A stretch of 64,000 nucleotides of DNA from Ardenticatenales bacterium (GCA_020634575.1 JACKBM010000008.1:62001-126000); one strand, 5' to 3'. Numbered from the stretch's first letter, positions 1 through 9,351 are shown. The notes: generated by a model from the sequence alone, not told the origin. Numbers and translations are program-made.

Positions 1-2
1 AG

Positions 3-1490
3 CAGCAATTATTGCTCATCATCGCCATCACCGGCGCCCTCGGCCTACTGGCCGGGCTTGTCTGGACACTCGTCCAGCGCCATGATCTGGCGCAGCGGGC
101 CCGTTTTGCCGACCGGCAGTTTCGGCTGCAAGAACGTTCAGCGACGGCGGTGGAGATTCAGACCGGCCGGTTAACCGTCCCGCCCATCTTCGCCGACCAA
201 CAGCTCGAAGATACCCTGCGCGCCGTCGACAACGTTGATACCGGCGCCCAGTTCCCCTTCAAGCTCAACTGGCAGGATTTTGCCATGCTGCTCGGCGCCG
301 CGACGCTCCTGACGGTCGCCTACATCCTGCCCAACCCGCAGATCCCCAAGCTCATGCAGCAGCGGGCCATCACCGAAAGCATCGAAGAGCAAATCGGCGT
401 CCTGGAAGTGTTGGAGGAGGAAATCCTCAACAATCCCGAGCTGACCGACGAAGAAAAGGAAGCGTTACTGGAGCCGATCCAGAGCGCGCTGAGCGAATTG
501 GGCCAGCCCGGCATCAGCCAGGAAGAGGCGGTCGCTTCGCTCTCTGAGGCGGAGGCAGAGCTGCGGGTGTTGGAGGAGGAGAATGCGGTACCGGCCGGTG
601 ACATCCTCAACGAAGCCGGCAGCTCCCTGGCCGACAACCAGAACAGCCAATCGCTCGGCGAATCGCTGCAAAACGGTGATTTTAGCGGCGCTGCTGCCGC
701 CGCCGCCGACCTGGCTACAGAGCTGGAAAACCTGACCCCTGAAGAGCAGGCCGCCTTGGCTGAGGATCTCGCCCAGGCGGCTGAAGCGCTGGCCGAAGCT
801 GATCCCGAGCTTTCCCAGGAGCTGGCTGAAGCAGCCGAAGCGCTGCAAAATGGCGACACCGCCGCGGCCCAGGCTGCTCTGCAAGGTGCCTCCGGTACCC
901 TGCAATCGCGCGCCCAGGAAGGTGCTGTCGCGGCCCAGGCCGGCAGCAGTGCCGACCAGCTTAGCGAAGGCCGCGGCGAAGTGGCCAGCGCCGGTCAGAG
1001 CAGTAGCGGTACCGGCGAACAGGCCTCCGGTCAGACCGGTTCCGGGCAAACGGGTACTGGCCAAACCGGCGAAGGCAGCTCCGGCGAAGGCCAATCCGGC
1101 TCTGGTTCCGGTAGCGGCGAGGGCCAGGATGGTAATGGGAGTGGCCAGGGTAGTGGCACCGGCAGCGGCAGCCAATCCGGTACGGGCCAGGGCGGCCCTG
1201 GTCCCGGCGGCGGTCATGCCGAAAATGTCTATGCCCCTGAACTGATTGATTTGAGCGGCGAAGAAGGCGTCGAGATTGAGTTGCCGGCTGAATGTCTGGC
1301 CAACCCGGCCGCCTGCGGCGCCCTGCTCAGCGAGACCAACACCGAGTTTGGCGACGAGCAAAGCCTCGTCCCCTATGACCAGGTCTACGGCGACTACCGC
1401 GACGCCGCCTACGAAGCCCTCGCCGACGACTACGTGCCGCTCGGCTACCGCGAATTCATCCGCGACTACTTCTCCTCGCTGGAGCCATAA
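3..1490 (+). CDS. Membrane-anchored coiled-coil protein of the MoxR operon (5' partial)
   Basis: The frame is open through the left edge of the window, so the N-terminus is missing; the TTG at 12 is probably internal. Visible order: one hydrophobic segment at the very start, a second near residues 90-110, an acidic Ala/Glu-rich helical region of about 200 residues that should form coiled coil, a roughly 100-residue linker almost entirely Gly/Ser/Gln/Thr, and a compact acidic C-terminal segment rich in Tyr and Asp that ends in FSSLEP. It stands 174 bp upstream of a MoxR ATPase, DUF58 and VWA genes on the same strand, so it is probably the membrane partner of that chaperone system. The biochemical role is unknown. 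The Gly/Ser linker suggests a flexible tether between a membrane base and the C-terminal module. Confidence 0.7.
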   Translation, partial: QQLLLIIAITGALGLLAGLVWTLVQRHDLAQRARFADRQFRLQERSATAVEIQTGRLTVPPIFADQQLEDTLRAVDNVDTGAQFPFKLNWQDFAMLLGAATLLTVAYILPNPQIPKLMQQRAITESIEEQIGVLEVLEEEILNNPELTDEEKEALLEPIQSALSELGQPGISQEEAVASLSEAEAELRVLEEENAVPAGDILNEAGSSLADNQNSQSLGESLQNGDFSGAAAAAADLATELENLTPEEQAALAEDLAQAAEALAEADPELSQELAEAAEALQNGDTAAAQAALQGASGTLQSRAQEGAVAAQAGSSADQLSEGRGEVASAGQSSSGTGEQASGQTGSGQTGTGQTGEGSSGEGQSGSGSGSGEGQDGNGSGQGSGTGSGSQSGTGQGGPGPGGGHAENVYAPELIDLSGEEGVEIELPAECLANPAACGALLSETNTEFGDEQSLVPYDQVYGDYRDAAYEALADDYVPLGYREFIRDYFSSLEP

Positions 1491-1531
1491 CCTGGCCAGC
1501 GGGCTTACAGGCTGAGGCCAAGAAAAGAGCA

Positions 1532-1646
1532 GCCACGGATTAACACGGATTTGACACGGATTTCTTTGAATTGATATGAGGCCGCATCGCGACTGGAACC
1601 AATCCACAAAAGAAAAATCCGTGCTAAATCCGTGTCAATCCGTGGC
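1532..1646. repeat. CCACGGATT-family inverted repeat, copy 1
   Basis: The left arm starts GCCACGGATTAACACGGAT at 1532 and the right arm ends with its reverse complement near 1646, flanked by a run of A (T on the other strand). Each arm contains the CACGGATT unit about three times. The centre, about 45 bp, is unrelated except for short AATCCA/TGGATT words shared with copy 3. The element fills the gap between the first gene and moxR. Two more copies occur at 21770 and 47308. No ORF is inside. Confidence 0.85.
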
Positions 1647-1664
1647 AAAAAAAAGAGATCCTAA

Positions 1665-2666
1665 ATGACGATTCCTGACACCGTTCCCGGCGAACTAAGC
1701 ATCGCCACCTTCCGTGAGACCGCCGCCACCATCGAGGCTGAGATTGGCAAAGTGATTGTCGGCCAGCGCGACGTGGTGCGCCATGTGCTGATCGCCATCC
1801 TGGCCGGCGGCCATGCCCTGCTGGAGGGCGTGCCTGGGCTGGGCAAGACGATGCTCATCCGCACCATCGCCGATACCCTGCAGCTCGAGTTCAGCCGCAT
1901 CCAGTTCACCCCGGACCTGATGCCGGCCGATATCACCGGCACCGATATCATGGAAGAGTCGGCCACCGGCGCGCGCAGCTTCCGTTTCCAGCGCGGCCCC
2001 ATCTTCGCCAACCTGGTCCTGGCTGACGAGATCAACCGGGCCACGCCCAAAACCCAGTCCGCCCTCCTGGAAGCGATGCAGGAAAAGACGGTCACCGTCG
2101 CCAACGAAACCTACAGCCTGCCCCGGCCGTTTTTTGTCCTGGCGACGCAAAACCCGCTGGAAATGGAAGGTACCTATCCGCTGCCGGAAGCGCAGCTGGA
2201 CCGTTTCCTCTTCAAGGTCCACGTCCCCTTCCCCTCCGCCGCCGACCTGACCGAAATCCTCGACCGGACCACCGGCAAGGAAAACCCGCAAGCCACCAAT
2301 GTGGCCGATGGCGCCATGATCATGGCAATGCAGGCGCTGATCCGCCAGGTCCCCATCCCCACGCATGTCAGCGAATACATCAGCCGGCTGATCGTGGCTA
2401 CCCATCCGGGCAGCTCGCCGGCGTCGATGGTAAACCAGTACGTCCGTTATGGCTCCAGCCCGCGCGGGGCGCAGGGTCTGGTGCTGGGCGCGAAGGCCAA
2501 TGCGCTGCTGGCCGGCCGCTACAATGTCGCCTTTGACGACGTCGCCGCCGTGGCTGCGGCAACGCTGCGCCACCGGCTGCTGCTCAATTTTGAGGCTCAG
2601 GCCGAAGGCGTCACCAGTGAACGGATCATCGCCGACCTGCTTGAGCATGTCAGCCAGGAAGCCTAA
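1665..2666 (+). CDS. MoxR-family AAA+ ATPase
   Basis: A 333-residue MoxR ATPase of normal length for the family. Walker A is GVPGLGKT at residues 55-62, and Walker B/sensor is LADEINRA around 119-126, followed by the typical TPKTQSALLEAMQE stretch. MoxR proteins act as chaperone-like ATPases that work with a VWA-domain partner to mature or assemble other proteins. The next two genes, DUF58 and a BatA-like VWA protein, give the classic operon order. The start is the ATG at 1665, about 9 bp after AGAGAT, directly downstream of the inverted repeat. The substrate of the system is unknown. Confidence 0.95.
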   Translation: MTIPDTVPGELSIATFRETAATIEAEIGKVIVGQRDVVRHVLIAILAGGHALLEGVPGLGKTMLIRTIADTLQLEFSRIQFTPDLMPADITGTDIMEESATGARSFRFQRGPIFANLVLADEINRATPKTQSALLEAMQEKTVTVANETYSLPRPFFVLATQNPLEMEGTYPLPEAQLDRFLFKVHVPFPSAADLTEILDRTTGKENPQATNVADGAMIMAMQALIRQVPIPTHVSEYISRLIVATHPGSSPASMVNQYVRYGSSPRGAQGLVLGAKANALLAGRYNVAFDDVAAVAAATLRHRLLLNFEAQAEGVTSERIIADLLEHVSQEA

Positions 2667-2675
2667 ACCGCCCCG

Positions 2676-3569
2676 ATGAGCACTCTGTTCGACGAAACCA
2701 CCCTGCGCAAGCTGGAGCAGCTCACCCTGGTCGCCGACCATGTGCGCGTGGGCATGATGAAAGGTGACCGGCGCAGCCGCAAACGGGGCACCTCCATCGA
2801 ATTTGCCGACTACCGGGATTACACCCGTGGCGACGACTTGCGCCGGCTGGATTGGAACGTTTACGCTCGTCTGGAGCGCCCCTTCATCAAGCTCCTGGAA
2901 GAGGAAGAAGACCTGGCCGTCCATCTGCTGATTGACGCCAGCCGCTCCATGGATTGGCCGGAAGAGGGTGAGCCGGACCATCACAAGCTCAACTTCGCCT
3001 TGCGCGTCGCTGGCGCCCTGGGCCACATCAGCCTGACCGCCGGCGACAACCTCACTGTCACCCTCGTACAGAGCCGGGGCAATGAGCGCTGGGGACCATC
3101 GCGCGGCAAGCAGAACAGCCTGCGCCTGCTGCAGTTTTTGGACGGCCGCGAAGGGGCTGGCATCACCGATTTGAATGTCTCCTTGCGCGAATATGCTTTG
3201 CGCGGCGGCCGGCCCGGGCTGGCCTTTGTGCTCAGCGATTTGCTCTCCCCCAACGGCTTCCAGCCCGGCATCGACGCCCTGCTCGGTCGCGGCTACGAAG
3301 TCGGCCTCATCCACATTTTAAGTCCGGATGAGCTGCGACCCGGCGCCGCCGGCGACCTGAAGCTGGTCGATATCGAGACGGGCGCGGAGTCGGAAATCAC
3401 CCTGGATGACCCGACCCTGGCGCAATATCTGGCCCGCCTGCGCGAGTGGCAGACGGAAATCGCCGCGTTTTGCAGCGCCCGCCAGGTCCATTATGTGCCG
3501 GTGAGCACAGAACTCGCCTGGGACCGCCTCATCCTCCACACCTTGCGTCAGAAGGGAGTGGTCCGTTGA
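2676..3569 (+). CDS. DUF58 / VWA-like protein
   Basis: 297 residues with the DUF58 signature block (RRSRKRGTSIEFADYRDYT, then GDDLRRLDWNVYAR, residues 32-65). A VWA-like MIDAS motif DASRSM lies at 87-92. DUF58 proteins accompany MoxR ATPases. This one follows moxR by 9 bp and overlaps the next gene by 4 bp, so translational coupling is likely. No membrane segment is evident, which fits a cytosolic adaptor between the ATPase and the membrane VWA protein. Confidence 0.92.
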   Translation: MSTLFDETTLRKLEQLTLVADHVRVGMMKGDRRSRKRGTSIEFADYRDYTRGDDLRRLDWNVYARLERPFIKLLEEEEDLAVHLLIDASRSMDWPEEGEPDHHKLNFALRVAGALGHISLTAGDNLTVTLVQSRGNERWGPSRGKQNSLRLLQFLDGREGAGITDLNVSLREYALRGGRPGLAFVLSDLLSPNGFQPGIDALLGRGYEVGLIHILSPDELRPGAAGDLKLVDIETGAESEITLDDPTLAQYLARLREWQTEIAAFCSARQVHYVPVSTELAWDRLILHTLRQKGVVR

Positions 3570-5458
3570 TTTCGTTTCTGACGCCGCTGATGCTGCTGCT
3601 CGGCCTGCTGGCCGCGCCCATCATCCTGCTCTACATGCTGCGCCTGCGCCGGCAGGAGATGCTTGTCAGCAGCACCATGCTCTGGCAACGGCTGCTACGC
3701 GACCGGGAGGCCAACGCCCCCTGGCAGAAGCTGCGCCGCAATCTGCTGCTGATTTTGCAGCTGCTGATCCTGGCGCTGCTCGTCTTTGCCCTGGCCCGCC
3801 CCTTCCTGCCCGTGCCCTCGGTCATCAGCGGCAGCGTCGTCGTCCTGTTGGATGGCTCCGCTTCGATGCTGGCCACTGACGTGGAACCCAATCGCTTTAC
3901 CGCCGCCACCGTCGAAGTCGAAACTCTGATTGATAATCTGGCCGGCACAGACCAGATGACCCTGATCCTCGTCGGGGCGGAGCCGGCCGTGCTGGTTTCA
4001 GCGGCCAATGACCGCGCCGTCCTGCGCGCAGCGCTGGCCGAAGCAGCCGCCGCGCCCGCGGTTGCCAATTGGCCGGCTGCGTTTGCTCTGGCCAACGGCG
4101 CCGCCCAGGGCTTCCAGGAAGCCCGCGTCGTCGTCGTTTCCGACGGCGGCCTGCCAGAGGGGCTGCCGCCGCTGCCCGGCGATTCTCTCTACCTGCCCAT
4201 CGGCGCGAGCGCCGAGAACCTGGCCCTGACCGCTCTGGCCACGCGCGACACGGAAGCAGGGCCGCAGCTTTTTGCCCAGGTGGTGAATTATGGGCGGCAG
4301 ACGCAAACGGCGTTGCTTTCGATCCGGTTGGATGGGACTTTGTTTGATTCGCGCCGCGTGGAGATACCGGCCGGTGAAAACGCCAACCTCACCTGGCAAA
4401 TCCCGGACAGCACCGCCACCATCAGCGCCGACCTCGGCGAACTCAGCGCCGACAACCTCGCTACCGACAACCAGGCCTGGGCGGTTCATGAGGGCGGCAT
4501 TAGTAACCGCGCCCTGCTCATCAGTGAAGGCAATCTGTTCCTGGAACAGCTCTATGGCGTCCTGCCCGGCATCGACGCCTTCCGGGCCGACCCGGAGCAG
4601 CCACTAACCGGCGAAGGTAGCGAACCGTTCGATCTCTACATTTTCGACGGCGTGCCGCTGCCGGAAGCGTTGCCCGATGGCGATCTGCTCATCATCAATC
4701 CGCAGCCGGCGACCAATGCCGCCCCACTGCTGGAGGTCGGCGCCGTTTTCTCTGATACTGTTGTGACTCAGTTGGTCAATTCGCCGCTGCTGAATTTTGT
4801 GGATTGGAGCGGCGTCCAGATTTTGCAGGCGCGCGATGTCACCGCTCCCTGGGCACAGACGCTGGTCGGCGCGATTGGCGGACCGCTGGTCCTGACCGGT
4901 GAGCAGAATGGCCGCCGGGTCGCCATCATCACCTTTGACCTGCGCCAGTCTGACCTGCCGCTGCGCATTGCGTTTCCCATATTAATGGCTAACATTACCA
5001 ACTGGTTGAGTCCGGGGCGCGCCTTCGATGCGCCCAACGGCTTGCAAGTGGGTGCACCCGTTTCCATCCTGCCCGGCGCCAGCACAACGGAAGTAATCGT
5101 GACGGCGCCGGATGGCAGTGAATGGGAACAGGCAGTGACCGGCAGCAGTATTCTGTACACGGAGACGGCGCTGCCGGGGCTGTATGAAGTGACATTGCGG
5201 GATGCGACGGGGGAACAACCGGCCGGTCAATTTGCCGTCAACCTGTTTGCCGCCGACGAATCCCAGATTGCCGTGGAAACAACCATCCGGTTGGGCCAGA
5301 CTGACGTGACCGCCCCCACCGAAGAAGATGTGGGCCAGCGCGAACTCTGGTATTGGCTGGCGCTGATCGGCTTTCTAGTTCTGTTGCTTGAATGGTGGGT
5401 CCACCATCGCGGCGCCCGCTGGCCCAACTGGGGCTGGCTGCAGCGCCGCAACGCCTGA
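3566..5458 (+). CDS. BatA-like membrane protein with VWA domain
   Basis: The start is taken as the TTG at 3566, overlapping the DUF58 stop (TTGA) and preceded by GGGAGTGG. This gives the usual family beginning (I)SFLTPLMLLLGLLAAPIILLYMLRLRRQ; a longer frame from 3446 lies inside the upstream gene and is not believed. Architecture: BatA/N-terminal aerotolerance region with two membrane segments (about 6-24 and 55-73), a VWA domain from about 83 with MIDAS DGSASM, a long periplasmic/extracellular beta-rich part, and a final membrane helix near 600-618 (LWYWLALIGFLVLLLEWW). About 630 residues. It is the probable membrane target of the MoxR/DUF58 pair. Confidence 0.9.
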   Translation: MISFLTPLMLLLGLLAAPIILLYMLRLRRQEMLVSSTMLWQRLLRDREANAPWQKLRRNLLLILQLLILALLVFALARPFLPVPSVISGSVVVLLDGSASMLATDVEPNRFTAATVEVETLIDNLAGTDQMTLILVGAEPAVLVSAANDRAVLRAALAEAAAAPAVANWPAAFALANGAAQGFQEARVVVVSDGGLPEGLPPLPGDSLYLPIGASAENLALTALATRDTEAGPQLFAQVVNYGRQTQTALLSIRLDGTLFDSRRVEIPAGENANLTWQIPDSTATISADLGELSADNLATDNQAWAVHEGGISNRALLISEGNLFLEQLYGVLPGIDAFRADPEQPLTGEGSEPFDLYIFDGVPLPEALPDGDLLIINPQPATNAAPLLEVGAVFSDTVVTQLVNSPLLNFVDWSGVQILQARDVTAPWAQTLVGAIGGPLVLTGEQNGRRVAIITFDLRQSDLPLRIAFPILMANITNWLSPGRAFDAPNGLQVGAPVSILPGASTTEVIVTAPDGSEWEQAVTGSSILYTETALPGLYEVTLRDATGEQPAGQFAVNLFAADESQIAVETTIRLGQTDVTAPTEEDVGQRELWYWLALIGFLVLLLEWWVHHRGARWPNWGWLQRRNA

Positions 5459-5468
5459 GGCTATCGGG

Positions 5469-6470
5469 ATGAACCGACGCGAATTCCGCTCGAAAAAACC
5501 TGTTTCCGTCGTCTGGCTTGCTCTGGCACTGCTGTTGTTGCTGGCCGCCTGCGGCGGCCGCAGTGGCGGCATTCTGCCGCGCATCGAAACGACCAATATT
5601 GGCCTTGATGTCTACGGCCAGCCTGTCCCCCTCACCTTCGCCGCCTTGCAAGCTGACCCCGCCCTCTACCAGAATACCAACATCGTCGTCTCTGGCGCCT
5701 ACACGCCGCTGCCCCGCACGAACTGTGCACCATTTCCGGACAACGGTCCCCGTATTGGCTGGGGCCTGATTTCCGACCAACTGCGTCTGGACGCCATCAA
5801 CCTCGATGAGGTGCTGGCGCTGGTGCCTCAGGGGACGCAGGTAACCGTGGAAGGGATCTGGCGCCTGTATATTGGGCCGGTTGGCTGCGGCAAGGAACCA
5901 GCTCATAATTCGATCTGGTACCTGGAAGCGCTCCGTGTGGTGCAGCCCAACCCGCTCCCTGTCGAAGTTGCCGCTCCGGCCGCAGATCCTGGTCAACAGA
6001 ACGAGGGGGGGCAGGGTGTGCCCGTCGGCGAAGACCAGGGTAACGGCGGCGACGGCCAGATCATTGGCCAGCCAGATGCCACGGCCACCGGCACCGTCAC
6101 TGTGATCGGCTCTGGCGGCACGCCAACTGCCACACAGACGCTGGCGTTTGGCACCGTCGATCCATCAGCCACCGCCAGCGCCTCCGTGACCGGCACCGTT
6201 ACCGGCACCGCCAGCCCCACCGTGACCGGCACCTCGCCACCGGGGGCCACACTCACCAACACACCCCCACCCGGCGCCAGCTTTACCCCGACCTTACCTT
6301 TCCCAACCAGCACCCAGGCCCCCAGCAGCACCCCGCTGGTCACGGCAACGGCGGGTCCATCACCAACGTTCGGCCCCACAAGCACTCCGAGACCAACCAG
6401 CACACCAGGTGGCTATCCCGGTGCCACCAACACGCCGTCCCCAACTTCCACACCATCCGGCTATCCGTAA
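5469..6470 (+). CDS. Lipoprotein with small globular domain and Thr/Pro tail
   Basis: The ATG at 5469 gives a lipoprotein signal peptide (basic MNRREFRSKK, a Leu/Ala core, lipobox LLAAC near residue 29). A roughly 110-residue domain follows (about 35-150) whose beta-rich pattern and repeated phrases (IVVSGAYT, QVTVEGIWRLY) suggest an OB-like fold; that is an inference only. The last 150 residues are low-complexity Thr/Ser/Pro/Gly, ending in repeats of TSTPxGYP. Such tails are common in Chloroflexota surface proteins, probably as cell-wall spacers. It is the last gene before a terminator at 6524 and probably belongs to the MoxR operon. Function unknown. Confidence 0.75.
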   Translation: MNRREFRSKKPVSVVWLALALLLLLAACGGRSGGILPRIETTNIGLDVYGQPVPLTFAALQADPALYQNTNIVVSGAYTPLPRTNCAPFPDNGPRIGWGLISDQLRLDAINLDEVLALVPQGTQVTVEGIWRLYIGPVGCGKEPAHNSIWYLEALRVVQPNPLPVEVAAPAADPGQQNEGGQGVPVGEDQGNGGDGQIIGQPDATATGTVTVIGSGGTPTATQTLAFGTVDPSATASASVTGTVTGTASPTVTGTSPPGATLTNTPPPGASFTPTLPFPTSTQAPSSTPLVTATAGPSPTFGPTSTPRPTSTPGGYPGATNTPSPTSTPSGYP

Positions 6471-6523
6471 GCAACATTGGCGCATTCAGCAGTCAAAAGT
6501 CATCCGCCATCATGGGTCACAGC

Positions 6524-6549
6524 GACGGCGTGTTGCCCGCCGTCTTTTT
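6524..6549 (+). terminator. Intrinsic terminator of the MoxR operon
   Basis: A perfect 7-bp stem GACGGCG/CGCCGTC (6524-6530 and 6538-6544) with a 7-base loop is followed at once by TTTTT. It lies 54 bp after the lipoprotein stop codon and before the nucleoside phosphorylase genes. No other structure was seen in the 183-bp gap. Confidence 0.85.
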
Positions 6550-6653
6550 GGCGAACAACTTCATCCCTGATACTCTAGACAAACGGCAACCCACCGCCCG
6601 GATATTCCCTGGGCCATATCATTGCCGGCCATCTTGCACCCCAAGGAGTTGCT

Positions 6654-7397
6654 ATGCCCCCTGACACGCGAAACGCCGATTTGATGTATCACATTCATTG
6701 CCGGCCCGGCGACGTAGGCCGCTATGTATTGCTGCCCGGTGACCCGGGCCGCGTCCCCATGATCGCTGCTTTGTTGGACGATGCCGAAGAGGTCGCCTAC
6801 AACCGGGAATACCGCACCTTCACCGGTACCCTGCTGGGTGAAAAGGTCTCTGTCACCTCAACCGGGATGGGTTGTCCCTCAACCGCCATCGCGGTCGAGG
6901 AGCTGGCGCTTTGCGGCGCGGACACCTTCATTCGCGTCGGCACCTCCGGGGCGATGCAACCGTACCTGGAGCCGGGTGACCTGATCATCACCTGGGGCGC
7001 CATCCGCGATGAATATACGTCGCAGCAATACCTGCCCCTTGCCTTCCCGGCCGTGGCCAATGTCGATGTCACCCTGGCCCTGCGCCAGGCGGCGCGTGAC
7101 CGCGGCGTGCGCCATCATGTGGGCCTTTCCCAATCCAAAGATTCCTTCTACGGCCAACATGAGCCGGAAAGAATGCCCGTAGCCCGGCAGTTGCAAGACC
7201 GCTGGGATGCCTGGGTTCAGGGCGGCGCCCTCGCTTCGGAGATGGAGGCCAGCACCATTTTTGTGGTCTCCAGCTTCCTGCGCTGCCGGGCAGGCGGCAT
7301 CATGATTTATGGCGGGACCCACGGTGACCTCTCCAATCTGCTGGAGACTGCGATTGCCGGCGTGGCCCATCTGATTCGACAGGACGGTGCCCGATGA
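6654..7397 (+). CDS. Uridine phosphorylase-like nucleoside phosphorylase, copy 1
   Basis: A 247-residue PNP/UDP-family enzyme that phosphorolyses nucleosides to a free base and ribose-1-phosphate. Family landmarks in order: LLPGDPGRVP (phosphate loop, about 24-33), TSTGMGCPSTAIAVEEL, IRVGTSGAMQP (phosphate-binding Arg), a SKDSFYG region, and ASEMEAST (ribose-binding Glu-Met-Glu). It is closer to bacterial uridine phosphorylase than to purine enzymes. The canonical GIGGPS is GMGCPS here, and the C-terminal region reads IYGGTHGDLSN where copy 2 has VAVKDSHPG, so substrate contacts may differ. Start ATG with AAGGAG 6 bp upstream. It overlaps copy 2 by 4 bp (ATGA). Confidence 0.88.
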   Translation: MPPDTRNADLMYHIHCRPGDVGRYVLLPGDPGRVPMIAALLDDAEEVAYNREYRTFTGTLLGEKVSVTSTGMGCPSTAIAVEELALCGADTFIRVGTSGAMQPYLEPGDLIITWGAIRDEYTSQQYLPLAFPAVANVDVTLALRQAARDRGVRHHVGLSQSKDSFYGQHEPERMPVARQLQDRWDAWVQGGALASEMEASTIFVVSSFLRCRAGGIMIYGGTHGDLSNLLETAIAGVAHLIRQDGAR

Positions 7398-8149
7398 GCG
7401 ACGAACCATTGCAATATCACATCAAGATGCGAACGGGGGATATCGGCCGGTACGTGCTGTTACCGGGTGACCCGGGCCGGGTGCCGCTTATTGCCAGCTT
7501 CTTTGACGAAGCCTGGGAAGTAGCTCATAACCGGGAACACCGCACCTTCACCGGCACCCTGGATGGTGTCAAAGTATCCGTCACCTCGACCGGCATCGGC
7601 GGCCCTTCCACCGCCATCGCCCTCGAAGAGCTAATCAAAATTGGCGGCGACACCTTTGTGCGTGTCGGTACCTCCGGGCTGATGCAGCCGGAGACAATGA
7701 CCTCAGGTGACCTGGTCGTGGTCAGCGGCGCCGTCCGTGACGAAGGGACGGCTACACATTACATGCCAATGGCCTTTCCGGCCGTGGCCGACCTGGACGT
7801 GATCGACTGCCTGCGCCGGGCCTGTATCGAAGAAGGGGTCGGCTACCATGTGGGCATCACCCACTCCAAAGATTCCTTCTACGGCGAAGTCCAGCCGGAG
7901 CGGATGCCACTGGCTGACGAACTGCAAGCCCGCTGGCGGGCCTGGGTGATTGGCGGCGTCCTCTGTTCGGAGATGGAGTCGGCGGCGCTCTTTGTTATCT
8001 GCAGCATCCTGCGCAAGCGGGCCGGCGGTCTGATGGTTGCCGTCAAAGACAGCCATCCCGGTGTGGAGACCGTCAGCCGTGTCGCCGTCGCCGGCCTACG
8101 CCAGCTCATTGCTATGGACAGGGCTTCCGGGCGCCTGGCCGAGGAGTAA
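7394..8149 (+). CDS. Uridine phosphorylase-like nucleoside phosphorylase, copy 2
   Basis: 251 residues, clearly paralogous to the preceding gene and translationally coupled to it. It keeps the canonical LLPGDPGRVP, STGIGGPSTAIALEEL, VRVGTSGLMQP and CSEMESA motifs, so it should be catalytically competent. E. coli Udp shares the same phrases (GDPERV, STGIGGPS, EMESAT). Tandem coupled copies could form a hetero-oligomer, or one copy may have shifted substrate range; neither can be told from sequence. With cytosine deaminase 1.3 kb downstream this supports pyrimidine salvage. Confidence 0.88.
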   Translation: MSDEPLQYHIKMRTGDIGRYVLLPGDPGRVPLIASFFDEAWEVAHNREHRTFTGTLDGVKVSVTSTGIGGPSTAIALEELIKIGGDTFVRVGTSGLMQPETMTSGDLVVVSGAVRDEGTATHYMPMAFPAVADLDVIDCLRRACIEEGVGYHVGITHSKDSFYGEVQPERMPLADELQARWRAWVIGGVLCSEMESAALFVICSILRKRAGGLMVAVKDSHPGVETVSRVAVAGLRQLIAMDRASGRLAEE

Positions 8150-8259
8150 ATGGGCTGTATAGGCTCAACGTATGATCTCTGGCCACGTCCGGCGACTTCT
8201 TGGCTTCGTCATTCCTATCAACATCAGGCACCCGTTACCAATCGGGGCAGGTATTTCCA

Positions 8260-8940
8260 ATGAGTTCATTCACGCAAGATCTAATTGATAAAGCTGAGCC
8301 ATACATGCAGGCGCAGATCAAAAAACCATTCCTGCTGGGGCTGGTCCATGGCGACCTGCCGCTGGAGGCGTTTCAATATTGGCTGAAGGTTGATTACCCG
8401 TATCTGCACAACTTCGTTAAGGTTTGCGCCCTGGGGGTGTTGAAGGCGACAGACCCGCGGGATATCACTATCATGATGACCCACATCGACGGCATCCAGC
8501 GCGAGATGGTGGATCATGAGAAACATGCCGCCCGGACCGGCGTTAGCCGGGAAGAGCTGCTGGCCTATCCGATGGGGCCGCTCAAATATTCCTACACCCG
8601 CCACCAGCTCGCCTCCGCCTATGACGGCGACATCGGCGACGTGCAGGCGGCGATCCTGGCCTGCCAATGGGGCTACCCGGAGGCCGTCTACCGGCTGCTG
8701 CAAACGCACACCCTGGCCCCGGATAACCCTTATTTGGAATGGTTTGACTTCCATGGCGACCCGGCCAACCGGGAAGCGCTGGCCGAATCAATTGAGCTGC
8801 TGGACCGCCAGGCGGACCAGGCAACGCCAGCCCAACGTGAGCGCTATGCCCGCGTCTTCCGCCTCAGCGTCCAGCACGAGACGATGTTGTGGGATGAGTA
8901 TTACAACCGGGTGGAATGGGAAAATTATCCGGGGTTGTAG
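8260..8940 (+). CDS. tenA: TenA-family thiaminase II / aminopyrimidine aminohydrolase
   Basis: The start is the ATG at 8260, which yields 226 residues, the normal TenA length; an upstream TTG at 8200 is unsupported. TenA landmarks: QYWLKVDYPYL (substrate Asp45), the catalytic cysteine in ACQWGYPEA at Cys135, and the C-terminal acid in HETMLWDEYY at Glu207. TenA hydrolyses thiamin or, more often, degraded thiamin pyrimidines to HMP for salvage. There is no TPP riboswitch in the 110 bp upstream. Its position between nucleoside phosphorylases and a cytosine deaminase suggests a pyrimidine-salvage neighbourhood, though a shared operon is unproven because 498 bp of repeats follow. Confidence 0.88.
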   Translation: MSSFTQDLIDKAEPYMQAQIKKPFLLGLVHGDLPLEAFQYWLKVDYPYLHNFVKVCALGVLKATDPRDITIMMTHIDGIQREMVDHEKHAARTGVSREELLAYPMGPLKYSYTRHQLASAYDGDIGDVQAAILACQWGYPEAVYRLLQTHTLAPDNPYLEWFDFHGDPANREALAESIELLDRQADQATPAQRERYARVFRLSVQHETMLWDEYYNRVEWENYPGL

Positions 8941-9036
8941 TCTGGCTCTCACCCTGAGAATGGCCACGTGGCGGCCCCCGTTCACTAAGGCAAGAAACGG
9001 AGATACCGCTAGCATAGTTGAAGGCAGACAGGGTAT

Positions 9037-9141
9037 GGATTCCCGCATTCGCGGGAATGACGTCGAAAAGGAGATATTTCTCGACCTTGTACAAAGCTTG
9101 ATACCTTCTTCTTGTGTCGTCATTCCTGCGAACGCAGGAAT
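9037..9141. repeat. Pair of GGATTCC-type hairpins in inverted orientation
   Basis: The gap 8941-9438 holds no gene. Two hairpins of the same kind face each other: ATTCCCGC-ATTC-GCGGGAAT at 9039-9058 and ATTCCTGCG-AA-CGCAGGAAT at 9122-9141. Each is flanked by GAC/GTC-type ends typical of dispersed bacterial ATTCCCGC repeats. Together they make a larger imperfect inverted repeat of about 105 bp. A truncated relative (GGATTCCCGCCTTCGC) lies near 24552. Confidence 0.75.
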
Positions 9142-9351
9142 CCACTGTGTTTATCAAGTCGAAAGCCAAGGAATCTCAAGCCAAATGCGCCCTGCTCTTG
9201 CAGCCTCTCATGATAGGGCAAAACGCTCATCACGGGTGGGCGAAAGGTCCCAATCCAAAAGGTTGGCTAGACAGACAGGCAGCGAGCCAAAGGACCGGGA
9301 AGCCGCCCAGCCAATCACCGGCCGGACCGGCGAAGGGCATAGGTAGAGGTC

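Noticed and set aside
1010..1200. Tandem repeat array in the Gly/Ser linker as a possible minisatellite or CRISPR-like array
   Set aside because: The units are irregular codon-level variations (ACCGGT, GGCAGC) without constant spacers; it is a low-complexity protein linker.
850..1245. Overlapping Pro/Arg/Ala-rich ORFs in the first gene
   Set aside because: They are alternative-frame shadows of the Gly/Ser-rich linker, without start signals.
3446..3565. Long N-terminal extension of the VWA gene
   Set aside because: It lies entirely inside the DUF58 gene; the TTG at 3566 with GGGAGTGG gives the standard BatA-like N-terminus.
8150..8259. TPP riboswitch upstream of tenA
   Set aside because: The conserved CUGAGA and ACCUGA/GAUCUGG elements of the THI box are absent from the 110-bp leader.
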